Origin: Sneathiella sp.
Lineage (GTDB): Bacteria; Pseudomonadota; Alphaproteobacteria; Sneathiellales; Sneathiellaceae
DNA length: 64,000 bases
Reading direction: 5' to 3'
Assembly (NCBI RefSeq): GCF_029233945.1
Contig: NZ_JARGOQ010000012.1
Location: 1-64,000 of the forward strand
Each line of letters opens with the position of its first letter. Within the stretch, counting starts at the first letter, position 1. Position numbers and translations under genes: made by a program. Under the pieces are notes generated by a model, which searched no databases, was not told the DNA's origin, and worked only from the letters and a program-made list of their open reading frames with translations. Below are positions 37,312-45,299 of this stretch, one piece after another.

Positions 37312-37968
37312 CTAGAGCGACTTGCCGATCCAGCGGACCCGGCCGATAATATTCAACTGGTCAAGATCGGCATTGCGGATCTGGTGGGGGGGGTAAAAGT
37401 CCCTGTTGTCGCTGACCACATCGATACCGCCCGGAAACTTCTGTAGCCGCTTGATATAGGCACAATCCTCGAACACGAACGCCATGATCGAGCCGGAGAC
37501 ATCCGGGTCTGTCTGATCGACCATTACCAGGCTGCCGTCGCTGATGGTCGGTTCCATGCTGTCGCCACTGACCTCCAGAACAGCGAGCCCGTCCACTGAA
37601 CTGCGGCCGAACTTCCGAAGGAGATAGCTGCGCGTGAAGGGGATGTAGTCGCGGATTTGCAGACGGTCATTGATGGAGCCATGGCCCGCTGCCAACTGCG
37701 CTTCCACATGCGGTACGAAGGCCAGAACGCTGTTGTCATCGCCCGTGCCGGGTTCGGCGATAGCGCCGCGGCCAGTGAGAAGCCAGTCGATGCTGATACC
37801 TAATATATTAAGTCTTTGCAGAATTTTGCCGCCGGGCAGGTTATTTCCCGCCTCATAGCCTTGCCAGGCCTGATGACTGCAGCCCAGCCTTCCTGCAATG
37901 GCTTTCTGGGAAAGTCCCAAATACTCCCTTGTTTCCCGTATTCGTCTGTATATTTCGCGGTCATCCAT
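37312..37968 (-). CDS. XRE-type repressor with S24 (LexA-like) peptidase domain
   Basis: 218 residues. N-terminal helix-turn-helix (YLGLSQKAIAGRLGCSHQAW, residues 17-36) is followed by a linker and a C-terminal S24 peptidase domain with catalytic S137 in SGDSMEPT and K173 in CAYIKRLQ; the 36-residue spacing is close to that of LexA. The linker stretch LAAGHGS (about 92-98) is where self-cleavage occurs in relatives. Such proteins are phage repressors or stress regulators inactivated by RecA filaments. It is divergent from a small gene over an AT-rich region with candidate operators; no other phage gene is near. Confidence 0.87.
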   Translation of the reverse strand: MDDREIYRRIRETREYLGLSQKAIAGRLGCSHQAWQGYEAGNNLPGGKILQRLNILGISIDWLLTGRGAIAEPGTGDDNSVLAFVPHVEAQLAAGHGSINDRLQIRDYIPFTRSYLLRKFGRSSVDGLAVLEVSGDSMEPTISDGSLVMVDQTDPDVSGSIMAFVFEDCAYIKRLQKFPGGIDVVSDNRDFYPPHQIRNADLDQLNIIGRVRWIGKSL

Positions 37969-37971
37969 CTA

Positions 37972-37981
37972 TCAGTACCAA
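37972..37981. promoter_or_regulatory. Candidate operator site 1 of the S24 repressor
   Basis: TCAGTACCAA lies 4 bases upstream of the repressor start codon and matches the perfect palindrome at 38056-38065 (TTAGTACTAA) at 8 of 10 positions, including the AGTAC core. The position would allow autorepression. This is inferred from similarity and place only. Confidence 0.3.
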
Positions 37982-38039
37982 AAGCAGCATTCATGGTGTA
38001 TCAAGCCGGGCATCATATCTCATAAAATTTAAAATAAAT

Positions 38040-38097
38040 ACTAAAAAAATATATATTAGTACTAATTTAATCTTCAAACTACTAAAAAAATATATAT
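38040..38097. repeat. Direct repeats in the repressor intergenic region
   Basis: The 17-base word ACTAAAAAAATATATAT occurs exactly at 38040-38056 and again at 38081-38097, 41 bases apart (about four helical turns). Both are A/T only after the first bases, in an otherwise GC-rich genome. They flank the palindrome at 38056-38065 and may be promoter elements, curved DNA or protein-binding sites for the divergent pair. Confidence 0.6.
38056..38065. promoter_or_regulatory. Palindrome TTAGTACTAA, candidate operator
   Basis: A perfect 10-bp palindrome midway between the S24 repressor and the divergent small gene, flanked by two copies of a 17-base direct repeat. A related copy (8 of 10 positions) is at 37972-37981. 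It is the best candidate for the repressor's binding site. Confidence 0.4.
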
Positions 38098-38109
38098 ACT
38101 GATATCGAG

Positions 38110-38129
38110 AAAGGATTGGCACCTCCTTT
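38110..38129 (+). other. Hairpin sequestering the AAGGA upstream of a small gene
   Basis: AAAGGA (38110-38115) pairs exactly with TCCTTT (38124-38129); a second, mutually exclusive pairing is ATTGG (38115-38119) with CCAAT (38130-38134), which covers the ATG at 38133. Only one Shine-Dalgarno-like stretch lies here and it is inside the stem, so the region may modulate translation or simply show that the true start is further down. Confidence 0.3.
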
Positions 38130-38132
38130 CCA

Positions 38133-38366
38133 ATGCGTATTTCAAAGCAAGGGAGAAGGGCATTGAATTCGGTTATGACGACTGCAATCAACGGATATGA
38201 ATCTGTTCTGAACGGGGAGAAAAGCGGTGTCGACTATCTTATCGAGATTATCAGGACGCACCGAATCACGGATGATGAACTCATCTATCTTACCTACATG
38301 GCGGCCGATATCGTGGAGCGGCGGGTGCCTGCGGAGTTGATTCTCGCGAAATACGGATCGGAATGA
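38133..38366 (+). CDS. Small protein of unknown function, divergent from S24 repressor
   Basis: 77 residues from ATG 38133; a TTG at 38163 with GGGAG 7 bases upstream (67 residues) may be the better start. The protein is mainly helical with no signal peptide or membrane segment, basic at the N-terminus and mixed after it (ITDDELIYLTYMAADIVERR near the middle). I recognise no family. Its head-to-head placement with an S24 repressor suggests it is the repressor's target, as small effector genes often are, but that is inference. Confidence 0.55.
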   Translation: MRISKQGRRALNSVMTTAINGYESVLNGEKSGVDYLIEIIRTHRITDDELIYLTYMAADIVERRVPAELILAKYGSE

Positions 38367-38475
38367 TCCTTTTCCCCGGTGGAGTGTAATCGCGGTTCCC
38401 TCAAGGACCGGGCACGGCTATGATTAAGCGCGATTTTGAAGTATGGGCGCCTTATTTATTCAAGGAACGGGTTAA

Positions 38476-39213
38476 ATGCCAGACAAAGGGAAAGTTCTAT
38501 TGTTGACCGGCGCGAGCCGGGGGATTGGGCACGCCACAGTCAAACGCTTTAGTGCTGCGGGCTGGCGGGTTCTGACGGTATCGCGTCAGGCCTTTTCAGA
38601 ATATTGCCCCTGGGAAGGCGGCGAGAAGGATCATTTGCAGATCGACCTTGCGGACATTGAGGCGCTTCCGGCAGCCATCGATCATATCCGCGAGAAGCTT
38701 AACGGCGCACCTCTCCATGCACTGGTGAATAACGCTGGCGTATCGCCCAAGGGGCCAGAGGGGGAGCGTTTCAACACCCTTAATTCGAACTTCTCCGATT
38801 GGCGGCATGTCTATAACGTCAACCTGTTTGCGCCGCTGATGCTGGCGCAAGGGTTGTTCGACGAGCTGGTGGCCGGGAAGGGCGCCATCGTCAATGTCAC
38901 CTCCATCGCCGGGGGGCATGTCCATCCTTTCGCGGGCTCGGCCTACGGTACGTCGAAGGCGGCACTTGCGGCGCTGACGCGGGAAATGGCGTCGGATTTC
39001 GGCCCCTACGGTGTCCGCGTCAATGCCATCGCACCTGGCGAGATCGACACCTCCATCCTGTCGCCGGGAACGGAAGACATGATCAAGGATATCCCGCTCC
39101 GCCGTCTGGGCCGGCCCGAAGAAGTGGCCTCCACCATCTATTTCCTCTGCGATGCGCCATCGTCCTACGTGACCGGTGCGGAGGTTCATATCAACGGCGG
39201 CCAGCATGTGTGA
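38476..39213 (+). CDS. Short-chain dehydrogenase/reductase (SDR)
   Basis: 245-residue Rossmann enzyme. Cofactor motif LTGASRGIGHATV; NNAG near residue 85; catalytic S143, Y157 and K161 (the last two in SAYGTSKAAL); PGEIDTSIL and the end VTGAEVHINGGQHV. It resembles classical 3-oxoacyl-reductase-type SDRs, but the substrate is open. The methyltransferase gene starts 7 bases after it, so the two likely form one transcript. Confidence 0.9.
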   Translation: MPDKGKVLLLTGASRGIGHATVKRFSAAGWRVLTVSRQAFSEYCPWEGGEKDHLQIDLADIEALPAAIDHIREKLNGAPLHALVNNAGVSPKGPEGERFNTLNSNFSDWRHVYNVNLFAPLMLAQGLFDELVAGKGAIVNVTSIAGGHVHPFAGSAYGTSKAALAALTREMASDFGPYGVRVNAIAPGEIDTSILSPGTEDMIKDIPLRRLGRPEEVASTIYFLCDAPSSYVTGAEVHINGGQHV

Positions 39214-39220
39214 AGCATAG

Positions 39221-39826
39221 ATGGAACTTCCGGGTACTGCAGCCTATACGGAGACGGCGGAGCGGTTAATTCCGCGCTTTGAAGCACTGGCCTTTGATGA
39301 TGTGCATGCGGTTATGCTCGACCTGATGCCGGTTGAACCGGTTTGCCTGCTGGATATCGGGGCAGGGACCGGGCGGGACGCGGCTCACTTTGCGGTGCAA
39401 GGCCATCAGGTAACGGCAGTGGAGCCGACCGATGCCCTGCGTAACGCCGGTCAGAAAATTCACGCGGCTCATGATATTGAATGGATCGATGACGGCCTTC
39501 CCGAACTTGCCGCACTTGCAGGACGAAAAGGCGCGTTTGATTTTATCCTGCTTGCCGGCGTCTGGATGCATCTGGACATGCAGGAGAGGATCAAGGGTAT
39601 GCAGGTGCTTGCTTCCCTTATGAGCCCGGGGGCAAGTCTGATTATGTCGCTTCGCCATGGTCCTATACCGAGAGGTCGACAGATATTCGAGGTAACGGGT
39701 GCGGCAACAATCGAACTCGCCAAACAGGCCGGGTTGCGCCTGGTCCGTGAACGCCATACGGAGTCCATCCAGCCGGACAACCAGGCCAACGGCGTGCACT
39801 GGACAATGCTGGCATTTCAAGGCTAA
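39221..39826 (+). CDS. SAM-dependent methyltransferase (class I)
   Basis: 201 residues with the class I methyltransferase fold: motif I LLDIGAGTGRDAAHFA (about residues 42-57), the acidic residue in VTAVEPTDALR, and a motif IV-like LLAGVWMHLDM. It lacks further domains to name its substrate; family members methylate small molecules such as quinones or act in tellurite resistance. It follows the SDR gene by 7 bases. Confidence 0.82.
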   Translation: MELPGTAAYTETAERLIPRFEALAFDDVHAVMLDLMPVEPVCLLDIGAGTGRDAAHFAVQGHQVTAVEPTDALRNAGQKIHAAHDIEWIDDGLPELAALAGRKGAFDFILLAGVWMHLDMQERIKGMQVLASLMSPGASLIMSLRHGPIPRGRQIFEVTGAATIELAKQAGLRLVRERHTESIQPDNQANGVHWTMLAFQG

Positions 39827-39835
39827 CCGCCGACT

Positions 39836-39879
39836 GCTTAAAAAGAAGGCTCTTTGTTGCGCTTGAGTATTTTTTAAGC
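39836..39879. repeat. Nine-base inverted repeat with long loop
   Basis: GCTTAAAAA at 39836-39844 and TTTTTAAGC at 39871-39879 are exact inverted copies around a 26-base loop just after the methyltransferase stop. The long loop and absence of a GC-rich stem make an intrinsic terminator doubtful. Confidence 0.3.
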
Positions 39880-39977
39880 ATATTTTGAATCTGATCCGCC
39901 ATTTTCCCATAGAAAACAAGACATCCTAATATGGCATTCTTCTTGCTGATACAGGGGAACAGAGTGGGATATGTGCC

Positions 39978-40655
39978 TTGGAATTCAGGTTCTTTGAAAT
40001 ATACCGCAGCGGAGAATATCTCTCCTTGCTGGCGGAGGGGGCGGGACTAAGCGCGGCACTTGCCGTTGGCGGCGGTCTGATGGGCTTGATTTTCGCGACT
40101 CTTCTGGCGTCCTTTCGCTATTCCAAAGTGCCTGTATTGCAGCAGGTTTCGACCGTCTACACCGAATTTATCCGCAATACACCGCTGATCGTGCAGCTTT
40201 TTATTGTGGCCTTCGGTCTACCGCTTTTACTTGGCTATCAATGGCCGTTCTGGGGCCATGCCTTGCTGGCCCTCACCATCAATTTCTCTGCGTATTTTGC
40301 CGAGATTTTGCGCTCAGGTTTCAGCGCCATTCCGGGTGGCCAGATCGAGGCGGCGGCCTCTCTCGGCCTTAAAAAGCCGGTTATCTTTCGCAAGATTATC
40401 TTTCCGCAGGCCGTGGCGATGATGTATCCCTCGCTCAACAGCCAGTTTATCTTTCTCTTTCTCACCACGGGCGTGATCGCCGAGATCGGGGTGAGGGACC
40501 TGATGTATGCGGGGCTTTACATCGACAGCCGGACTTTCCGCTCATTCGAGGTCTTTTTCTCCATCACCGTCATTTATATCGCCATGGCGCTCCTGTTCAA
40601 GACACTGCTGCAGCTTCTGCATCGCGGCCTGTTCAAATGGAAGGGCGTGCGATGA
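39978..40655 (+). CDS. Amino-acid ABC transporter permease (first)
   Basis: 225-residue inner-membrane permease of the His/Glu/Arg polar amino-acid family. Several hydrophobic segments; YTEFIRNTPLIVQLFIVAFG and the EAA loop GFSAIPGGQIEAAASLGLKK, which contacts the ATPase, are seen. The start appears to be TTG 39978 since no in-frame ATG or GTG precedes it; GGGAT lies nearby. The last four bases overlap the start of the second permease (ATGA). Confidence 0.9.
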   Translation: MEFRFFEIYRSGEYLSLLAEGAGLSAALAVGGGLMGLIFATLLASFRYSKVPVLQQVSTVYTEFIRNTPLIVQLFIVAFGLPLLLGYQWPFWGHALLALTINFSAYFAEILRSGFSAIPGGQIEAAASLGLKKPVIFRKIIFPQAVAMMYPSLNSQFIFLFLTTGVIAEIGVRDLMYAGLYIDSRTFRSFEVFFSITVIYIAMALLFKTLLQLLHRGLFKWKGVR

Positions 40656-41359
40656 AAGACGCCTTTGTTGCAGTTCTTGGAAAGCCGTTCGGGATTGTCC
40701 TCTTCCAGCTGATCGATGCGACCCAGTTCACGATCTATCTCTCGCTTATCGCCTTTATCGGCGGCGGGATTGTCGGGCTTCTGATCACCTTGGTGAAAAC
40801 CTCCCCGTCGAAATACGGGAAGATGGCGGCGACGAGCTATATCTGGATGTTCCAGTCCGTGCCGCTCTTGCTGATGCTGTTCCTGCTTGGGCTTGGTATC
40901 CCGCGTCTGTTCGGTATTGTCATCGATCCGTGGCTGGCGGCGAGTATCGCGCTCACGGTCTATGCCAGCGCGTATCTTGCGGATGTCTGGCGCGGCGCGG
41001 TGGAGGCGGTCCCGGCGGGGCAATGGGAAGGGGGGCGCTCCCTCGGGCTTGGCTTCCTGCAGATTGTCCGGCTGATCATCCTTCCGCAGGCCTTTCGCTT
41101 GTCCCTCGCGCCGACCGTCGGCTTCATGGTGCAGATTATCAAGGGAACCTCACTCGCCTATATCATCGGCTTTCACGACCTGATGAATGTGGGGAAACGC
41201 TGGGCCAATGCGCCGGTCACGGGAACCGAGCCCTATATTATCTTTCCGATCATGGCGCTGATCTATTTCTGTCTCTGCTTTCCCTTGTCCTACTGGTCCC
41301 GCTATCTGGAGCGAAAGCTGGGTTCGGTCCCCAAAAGGAAACTTCCCACAACCGCGTGA
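40652..41359 (+). CDS. Amino-acid ABC transporter permease (second)
   Basis: 235-residue partner permease. Hydrophobic segments with YIWMFQSVPLLLMLFLLGLGIP and the EAA loop WRGAVEAVPAGQWEGGRSLGLGF typical of this family. ATG 40652 overlaps the stop of the preceding permease and has AAGGG 6 bases upstream. A heterodimer of the two permeases is expected. The substrate-binding protein gene follows after about 50 bases. Confidence 0.9.
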   Translation: MKDAFVAVLGKPFGIVLFQLIDATQFTIYLSLIAFIGGGIVGLLITLVKTSPSKYGKMAATSYIWMFQSVPLLLMLFLLGLGIPRLFGIVIDPWLAASIALTVYASAYLADVWRGAVEAVPAGQWEGGRSLGLGFLQIVRLIILPQAFRLSLAPTVGFMVQIIKGTSLAYIIGFHDLMNVGKRWANAPVTGTEPYIIFPIMALIYFCLCFPLSYWSRYLERKLGSVPKRKLPTTA

Positions 41360-41408
41360 AACAACACCCAGGCATGGGTAAATGCATCAACAGAAAAGGA
41401 GTTACTTC

Positions 41409-42197
41409 ATGATAAAAAAACTAAAAATGGGCTTTCTGGCCCTGGCCCTCGCAGGGGTGGCCGCCATCAGCCCGGCATCCGCGGACCTTTCCGATGTTCT
41501 GGAGGCGGGCACTGTCAAGATCGCCATTCCGGAAAACTTTCCGCCGTTTGGCTCCCTGGGGGCAGAGGGGGAATATGTCGGTTATGACGTGGATGTCGCC
41601 AAGCTGATCGCCGAGGATTTGGGTGTCGAGCTGGAACTGGTGCCCGTCACTTCGAAACAGCGTATTCCGTTCCTTGAAACCGATCGGGTCGACCTTGTTA
41701 TCTCTTCCATGGGGGCAAACCCGACGCGTGCAAAATCCATCTGGTTTTCAAGCGCTTATGCACCGTTCTTCTCAGGCGCCTTCTCGACATCCGAAATGGC
41801 TATCACCTCGCTTGCGGATCTTGCAGGCAAGAAAGTCGGTGTAACCGGCGGTACGCTTGAGGATCTGGAGTTGACCGAAAAAGGCCCTGAAGGGATTGAG
41901 ATTATCCGCTTTGGCGATAACGCGGCCAACCTTTCCGCCTATCTGTCCAAGCAGGTGGATGTGCTGGTCACCGGCAATACGGTCGCCGCCAAGCTGTCCA
42001 GCGATAATCCCGGCCTTGATATCGAGACCAAGTTCATTATCAAGGAAAGCCCGGCCTTTATCGGCATCAAGAAGGGCCAGATCGATCTTCTGCAATGGGT
42101 GAATGTTTTCATCCTGCATAAAAAGCTGGGTGGTCAGCTCAATGAGCTGTCCGAGAAATGGCTGGGCCAGGAACTCCCGCCGCTTCCATCCTTATAA
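41409..42197 (+). CDS. ABC transporter substrate-binding protein, amino-acid type
   Basis: 262 residues with a cleavable signal peptide (MIKKLKMGF then a hydrophobic core, likely cut after ASA around residue 26). It belongs to the family-3 solute-binding proteins: SDVLEAGTVKIAIPENFPPFG, YVGYDVDVAKLIAEDLGV, and a DLVISSMGANPTRAKSIWFS region. AAGGAG lies 7 bases before ATG 41409. The binding-pocket pattern suggests a polar amino acid, but which one is open. A strong terminator follows, and no ATPase gene is adjacent. Confidence 0.92.
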   Translation: MIKKLKMGFLALALAGVAAISPASADLSDVLEAGTVKIAIPENFPPFGSLGAEGEYVGYDVDVAKLIAEDLGVELELVPVTSKQRIPFLETDRVDLVISSMGANPTRAKSIWFSSAYAPFFSGAFSTSEMAITSLADLAGKKVGVTGGTLEDLELTEKGPEGIEIIRFGDNAANLSAYLSKQVDVLVTGNTVAAKLSSDNPGLDIETKFIIKESPAFIGIKKGQIDLLQWVNVFILHKKLGGQLNELSEKWLGQELPPLPSL

Positions 42198-42219
42198 TCT
42201 ACATCGGTTCAGCAATCGG

Positions 42220-42246
42220 GAAGGGGCTTCGGCCCCTTCTTTTTTT
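42220..42246 (+). terminator. Strong intrinsic terminator after ABC transporter
   Basis: GAAGGGGC (42220-42227), a TTCG tetraloop, and GCCCCTTC (42232-42239) form a perfect 8-bp stem, followed by seven T. It is the textbook form and lies 23 bases after the binding-protein stop. Confidence 0.92.
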
Positions 42247-42298
42247 AAGCGGGAACTCCTGACTGCTTGCTGAAAATAGTATGCTCAAGCGCAGCAAG

Positions 42299-42709
42299 TC
42301 ATTGATAGAAAGTCTTAAGAAGCTTGACGGCGACATGCGGGTTCTCGACAATAGACGGATCCGTGAAGCGCCCGTTTTTAAATTCGGCAAATTCCGGGAT
42401 ATCCTTTACATCACCGGGGGTTAGAGTTTGAAAGCCCATCGACCAGCCTTGGAAGATGCGACTTTCCGCTTTTTCTTCGCACAGAACAATGATTCCGGAA
42501 TGCCGCTTATCTTCGCTGATCCGGGCAAAAGTTTTTGTAACGGTATCTGCTTCGCCTTCGAGCACTTGCATAAAGCTGCCGTTCTTATAGAGCAGCATAC
42601 CAGTCACATCGACCATGGCATTATTGGTACGGCTTTTTCCCAGAATATCTTTTAGTTCGGCGTCCTCCAGAAGATAGCTCGCCGAACTAACATATATGAG
42701 ATAATGCAT
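42299..42709 (-). CDS. Single-domain BLUF blue-light photoreceptor
   Basis: 136-residue flavin-binding light sensor. The photoactive residues are all in place: Y6 in LIYVSSAS, N30 in SRTNNA, Q48 in FMQVLEG, and W89 and M91 in GWSMGF. The spacings (24, 18 and 41 residues) are the same as in AppA of Rhodobacter. No output domain follows, so it is a short BLUF that must signal through a partner. The start ATG 42709 has AGGAG 8 bases upstream; a GTG at 42718 is possible. It is co-directional with and downstream of the class III aminotransferase. Confidence 0.92.
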   Translation of the reverse strand: MHYLIYVSSASYLLEDAELKDILGKSRTNNAMVDVTGMLLYKNGSFMQVLEGEADTVTKTFARISEDKRHSGIIVLCEEKAESRIFQGWSMGFQTLTPGDVKDIPEFAEFKNGRFTDPSIVENPHVAVKLLKTFYQ

Positions 42710-42747
42710 GGTCAACACTCCTCTCGTAGCAGCGGGAAGGAAAAGTT

Positions 42748-44151
42748 CTAGCCTTCCTGCCAGTTTTCGCGGAATGCCATCGCGGTGATGTCGTCAAGGC
42801 CCTTGGAAAAGCGGTCGAACATCTCGTCGATTTCGTCTTCCGTGATGATCAGCGGTGGGCAGAGCGCAAGATTGTCCCCGGCAACGGCCCGGCTGATCAC
42901 CCCTGCGTCCTGCATGGCCTGCGCGGTTTTCGGCCCGACCTTGAATTTTGGATCGAAGGGGCGCTTGGTCTTCTTGTCCGCAACCAGTTCGATCGCGCCG
43001 ATCAGTCCCATTGAGCGGACTTCGCCGACCAGCGGATGATCGGCGAGGGCGTTGAACCGCTTATTGAAGCGTTTCGAGACATGGCGCACATGGCCGAGGA
43101 TGTTGCGCTCTTCCATCAGTTCCATGGTCCGCATGCCGACGGCGGCCGGGACCGGATGGCCGGAATAGGTGAAGCCATGGGCAAAGGCGCCATGCTTCTC
43201 GCTCTGCCGGACCATTTCATCGAAGATGTCTTCCGAGACCATCACCGCCGAGATCGGTAAATAGGCACCGGAAAGGGCTTTCGCACAGGAGAGGATATCC
43301 GGCTGGATATCAAACGTCTGCGACCCCCACATCTGGCCGGTTCGGCCAAAGCCGCAAATCACTTCATCGGCGATCATCAGCACGTCATATTTCCGAAGCA
43401 CCGACTGTATTTTATCGAAATAGGTGGCGGGTGGAATGATCACGCCGCCTGCGCCCATGATCGGTTCGGCGATGAAGGCGGCGACTGTGTCCGGCCCTTC
43501 CTTCAGGATGAGCTGCTCCAGATCATCGGCGCAGCGCGCAGCAAATTCCTCCTCCGTCTCGCCATCCTTGCCGTAGCGGTAATAATGCGGGCAGGAGGTA
43601 TGCAGGATATTCTGGATCGGCAGATCGAAATCATTATGGAGCGGCGGAAGGCCGGTCAGGCTCGCGGCGGCCACCGTGACGCCGTGATAGGCCTTCTGGC
43701 GGGAAATGATCTTCTTTTTCTCGGGCCGACCGAGGCTGTTGTTGTAATACCAGACCAGCTTGATGACGGTATCGTTCGCCTCGGAGCCTGAGTTGGCGAA
43801 GAAAACCTTTGAGAAGGGCGCTGGCGCGATCTCGAGCAGCTTTTCCGCAAGGCGGATGCCCGGCTCCGTCGATTTGCTGGCGAAGGAGTGATAGAAGGGA
43901 AGCTTGCGCATCTGCTGAATGGCGGCCTCGATCAGTTCTTCCTCGCCAAAACCGAAGGAGGCGCACCAGAGACCGGCCAGCCCCTCGATATATTCCTTGC
44001 CGTTTTCATCGAAGACGTTGACGCCCTTGCCGGTCTCGATAATCAGCGGACCTTCGGTCAGGTGTGTCGAGAGATTGGTGTAGGAATGGATCATGCTTTT
44101 CGCATCGCGGGCGGCAAGGGAATTTCCCTGAAGAAGGCTGGGGCTGCTCAT
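42748..44151 (-). CDS. Class III (omega) aminotransferase
   Basis: 467-residue PLP enzyme that moves amino groups from omega-amino compounds such as putrescine, beta-alanine or 4-aminobutyrate to pyruvate. Seen: GLAGLWCASFGFGEEEL near the N-terminus, FANSGSEANDTVIKLV for cofactor phosphate, AEPIMGAGGVI, D262 in LMIADEVICGFGRTG, and K291 in CAKALSGAYLPISAV. It is close in style to putrescine-pyruvate aminotransferases. A succinate-semialdehyde-type dehydrogenase 2.2 kb away (46316-47743) could act next in the pathway. Confidence 0.92.
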   Translation of the reverse strand: MSSPSLLQGNSLAARDAKSMIHSYTNLSTHLTEGPLIIETGKGVNVFDENGKEYIEGLAGLWCASFGFGEEELIEAAIQQMRKLPFYHSFASKSTEPGIRLAEKLLEIAPAPFSKVFFANSGSEANDTVIKLVWYYNNSLGRPEKKKIISRQKAYHGVTVAAASLTGLPPLHNDFDLPIQNILHTSCPHYYRYGKDGETEEEFAARCADDLEQLILKEGPDTVAAFIAEPIMGAGGVIIPPATYFDKIQSVLRKYDVLMIADEVICGFGRTGQMWGSQTFDIQPDILSCAKALSGAYLPISAVMVSEDIFDEMVRQSEKHGAFAHGFTYSGHPVPAAVGMRTMELMEERNILGHVRHVSKRFNKRFNALADHPLVGEVRSMGLIGAIELVADKKTKRPFDPKFKVGPKTAQAMQDAGVISRAVAGDNLALCPPLIITEDEIDEMFDRFSKGLDDITAMAFRENWQEG

Positions 44152-44293
44152 TGCAATATCCTCAGTTAAGAATTAGGAACGTTTATATATTTGTAGAGCG
44201 AATATAAAGCCGCTGTCAAAGCACGTTTACAACTATCTTGCCTGACGTCCCGCTCCATGGCTTAATAGGTGAAATAATCGGGGAAGTGGTCGT

Positions 44294-45217
44294 ATGAGTG
44301 AGTATTTTACCTATTCCGGTGCCGACGGGCAAGCAATCCATATATATCGCTGGATGGGGGAGAAAAAGCCAAAGGCGATTGTGCAGATCGCGCATGGTAT
44401 GGCGGAACATGGGGCTCGCTATGAGCGGCTTGCCCGGGCCCTCAATGAATTCGGTTATATCGTTTATGCGAATGATCATCGCGGCCACGGACAGACGATT
44501 GCGGAAGGAGAAGTTCCGGGCCATATGGGGGATGACGACGGCTGGAACAAGGCGGTCGAGGATCTCTATCTGCTTAACCGGGAGATCGCCGTGGAGCATC
44601 CGGGTTTGCCGATCCTGATGCTCGGTCATTCGATGGGCTCTTTCATCGTGCAGCAATATATGGCGCAGCATGGCGAGACGATTGCCGGGGCGGCGCTGTC
44701 CGCCACCAATGGTCCGCCCGGCGCCCTTGGCCGGATCGCCCAGCTTGTTATCCGCTTTGAAAAGCTGCGCTTCGGCGCGAAGGGGCACAGCCCCCTCATT
44801 GCCGGGATGACGTTCAAGACGTTTAACAAGCAGTTTGCGCCCAACCGGACGGAGTTCGACTGGCTCTCCCGTGACGAGGCAGAGGTGGACAAATATGTTG
44901 CCGATCCGCTCTGCGGCTATGACTGTTCGGTTGCAACATGGCGGGGCCTTCTGGATGCACTCCCGAGAATAGCAAGTTCCTCTGCGCTTAAAAAGATGAA
45001 CAGGCAGATGCCGATTTTTGTCTTTAACGGCAGTGAGGACCCCGTGGGCGAGAACACGAAGGGGGTGAAACGGCTCCTTGCGGCCTACCACCGGCAGGGC
45101 TTCACGCGAGTTACCCATAAATTCTATGTCGGCGGGCGGCATGAGATGCTGAACGAGATCAACCGCGACGAGGTCACGACCGATATTATCGCCTGGGCCA
45201 ACAGCATCATCGGCTAA
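44294..45217 (+). CDS. Alpha/beta hydrolase, monoacylglycerol lipase-like
   Basis: 307 residues. Oxyanion region IAHGMAEHGARYERLARAL, nucleophile S113 in LMLGHSMGSFIV, acid Asp in NGSEDPVGENTKG and His in GGRHEMLNEI form the triad. The HGMAEH start and overall shape match the serine aminopeptidase S33/monoglyceride lipase group, which cleaves lipid esters. It has no signal peptide. The following glutathione-transferase-like gene starts 82 bases later. Confidence 0.88.
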   Translation: MSEYFTYSGADGQAIHIYRWMGEKKPKAIVQIAHGMAEHGARYERLARALNEFGYIVYANDHRGHGQTIAEGEVPGHMGDDDGWNKAVEDLYLLNREIAVEHPGLPILMLGHSMGSFIVQQYMAQHGETIAGAALSATNGPPGALGRIAQLVIRFEKLRFGAKGHSPLIAGMTFKTFNKQFAPNRTEFDWLSRDEAEVDKYVADPLCGYDCSVATWRGLLDALPRIASSSALKKMNRQMPIFVFNGSEDPVGENTKGVKRLLAAYHRQGFTRVTHKFYVGGRHEMLNEINRDEVTTDIIAWANSIIG

Positions 45218-45299
45218 CCGGCGTATGTCGCGGCAGGCTGGACAGCAATCGGTTGATGCCATAAGGTTTTCGCGCTCTCAATCAACAAGGAAAAACAAC

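Noticed and set aside
37312-38366. Prophage remnant around the S24 repressor
   Set aside because: No integrase, structural, lysis or attachment-site sequence is found on either side; neighbours are ordinary chromosomal genes.
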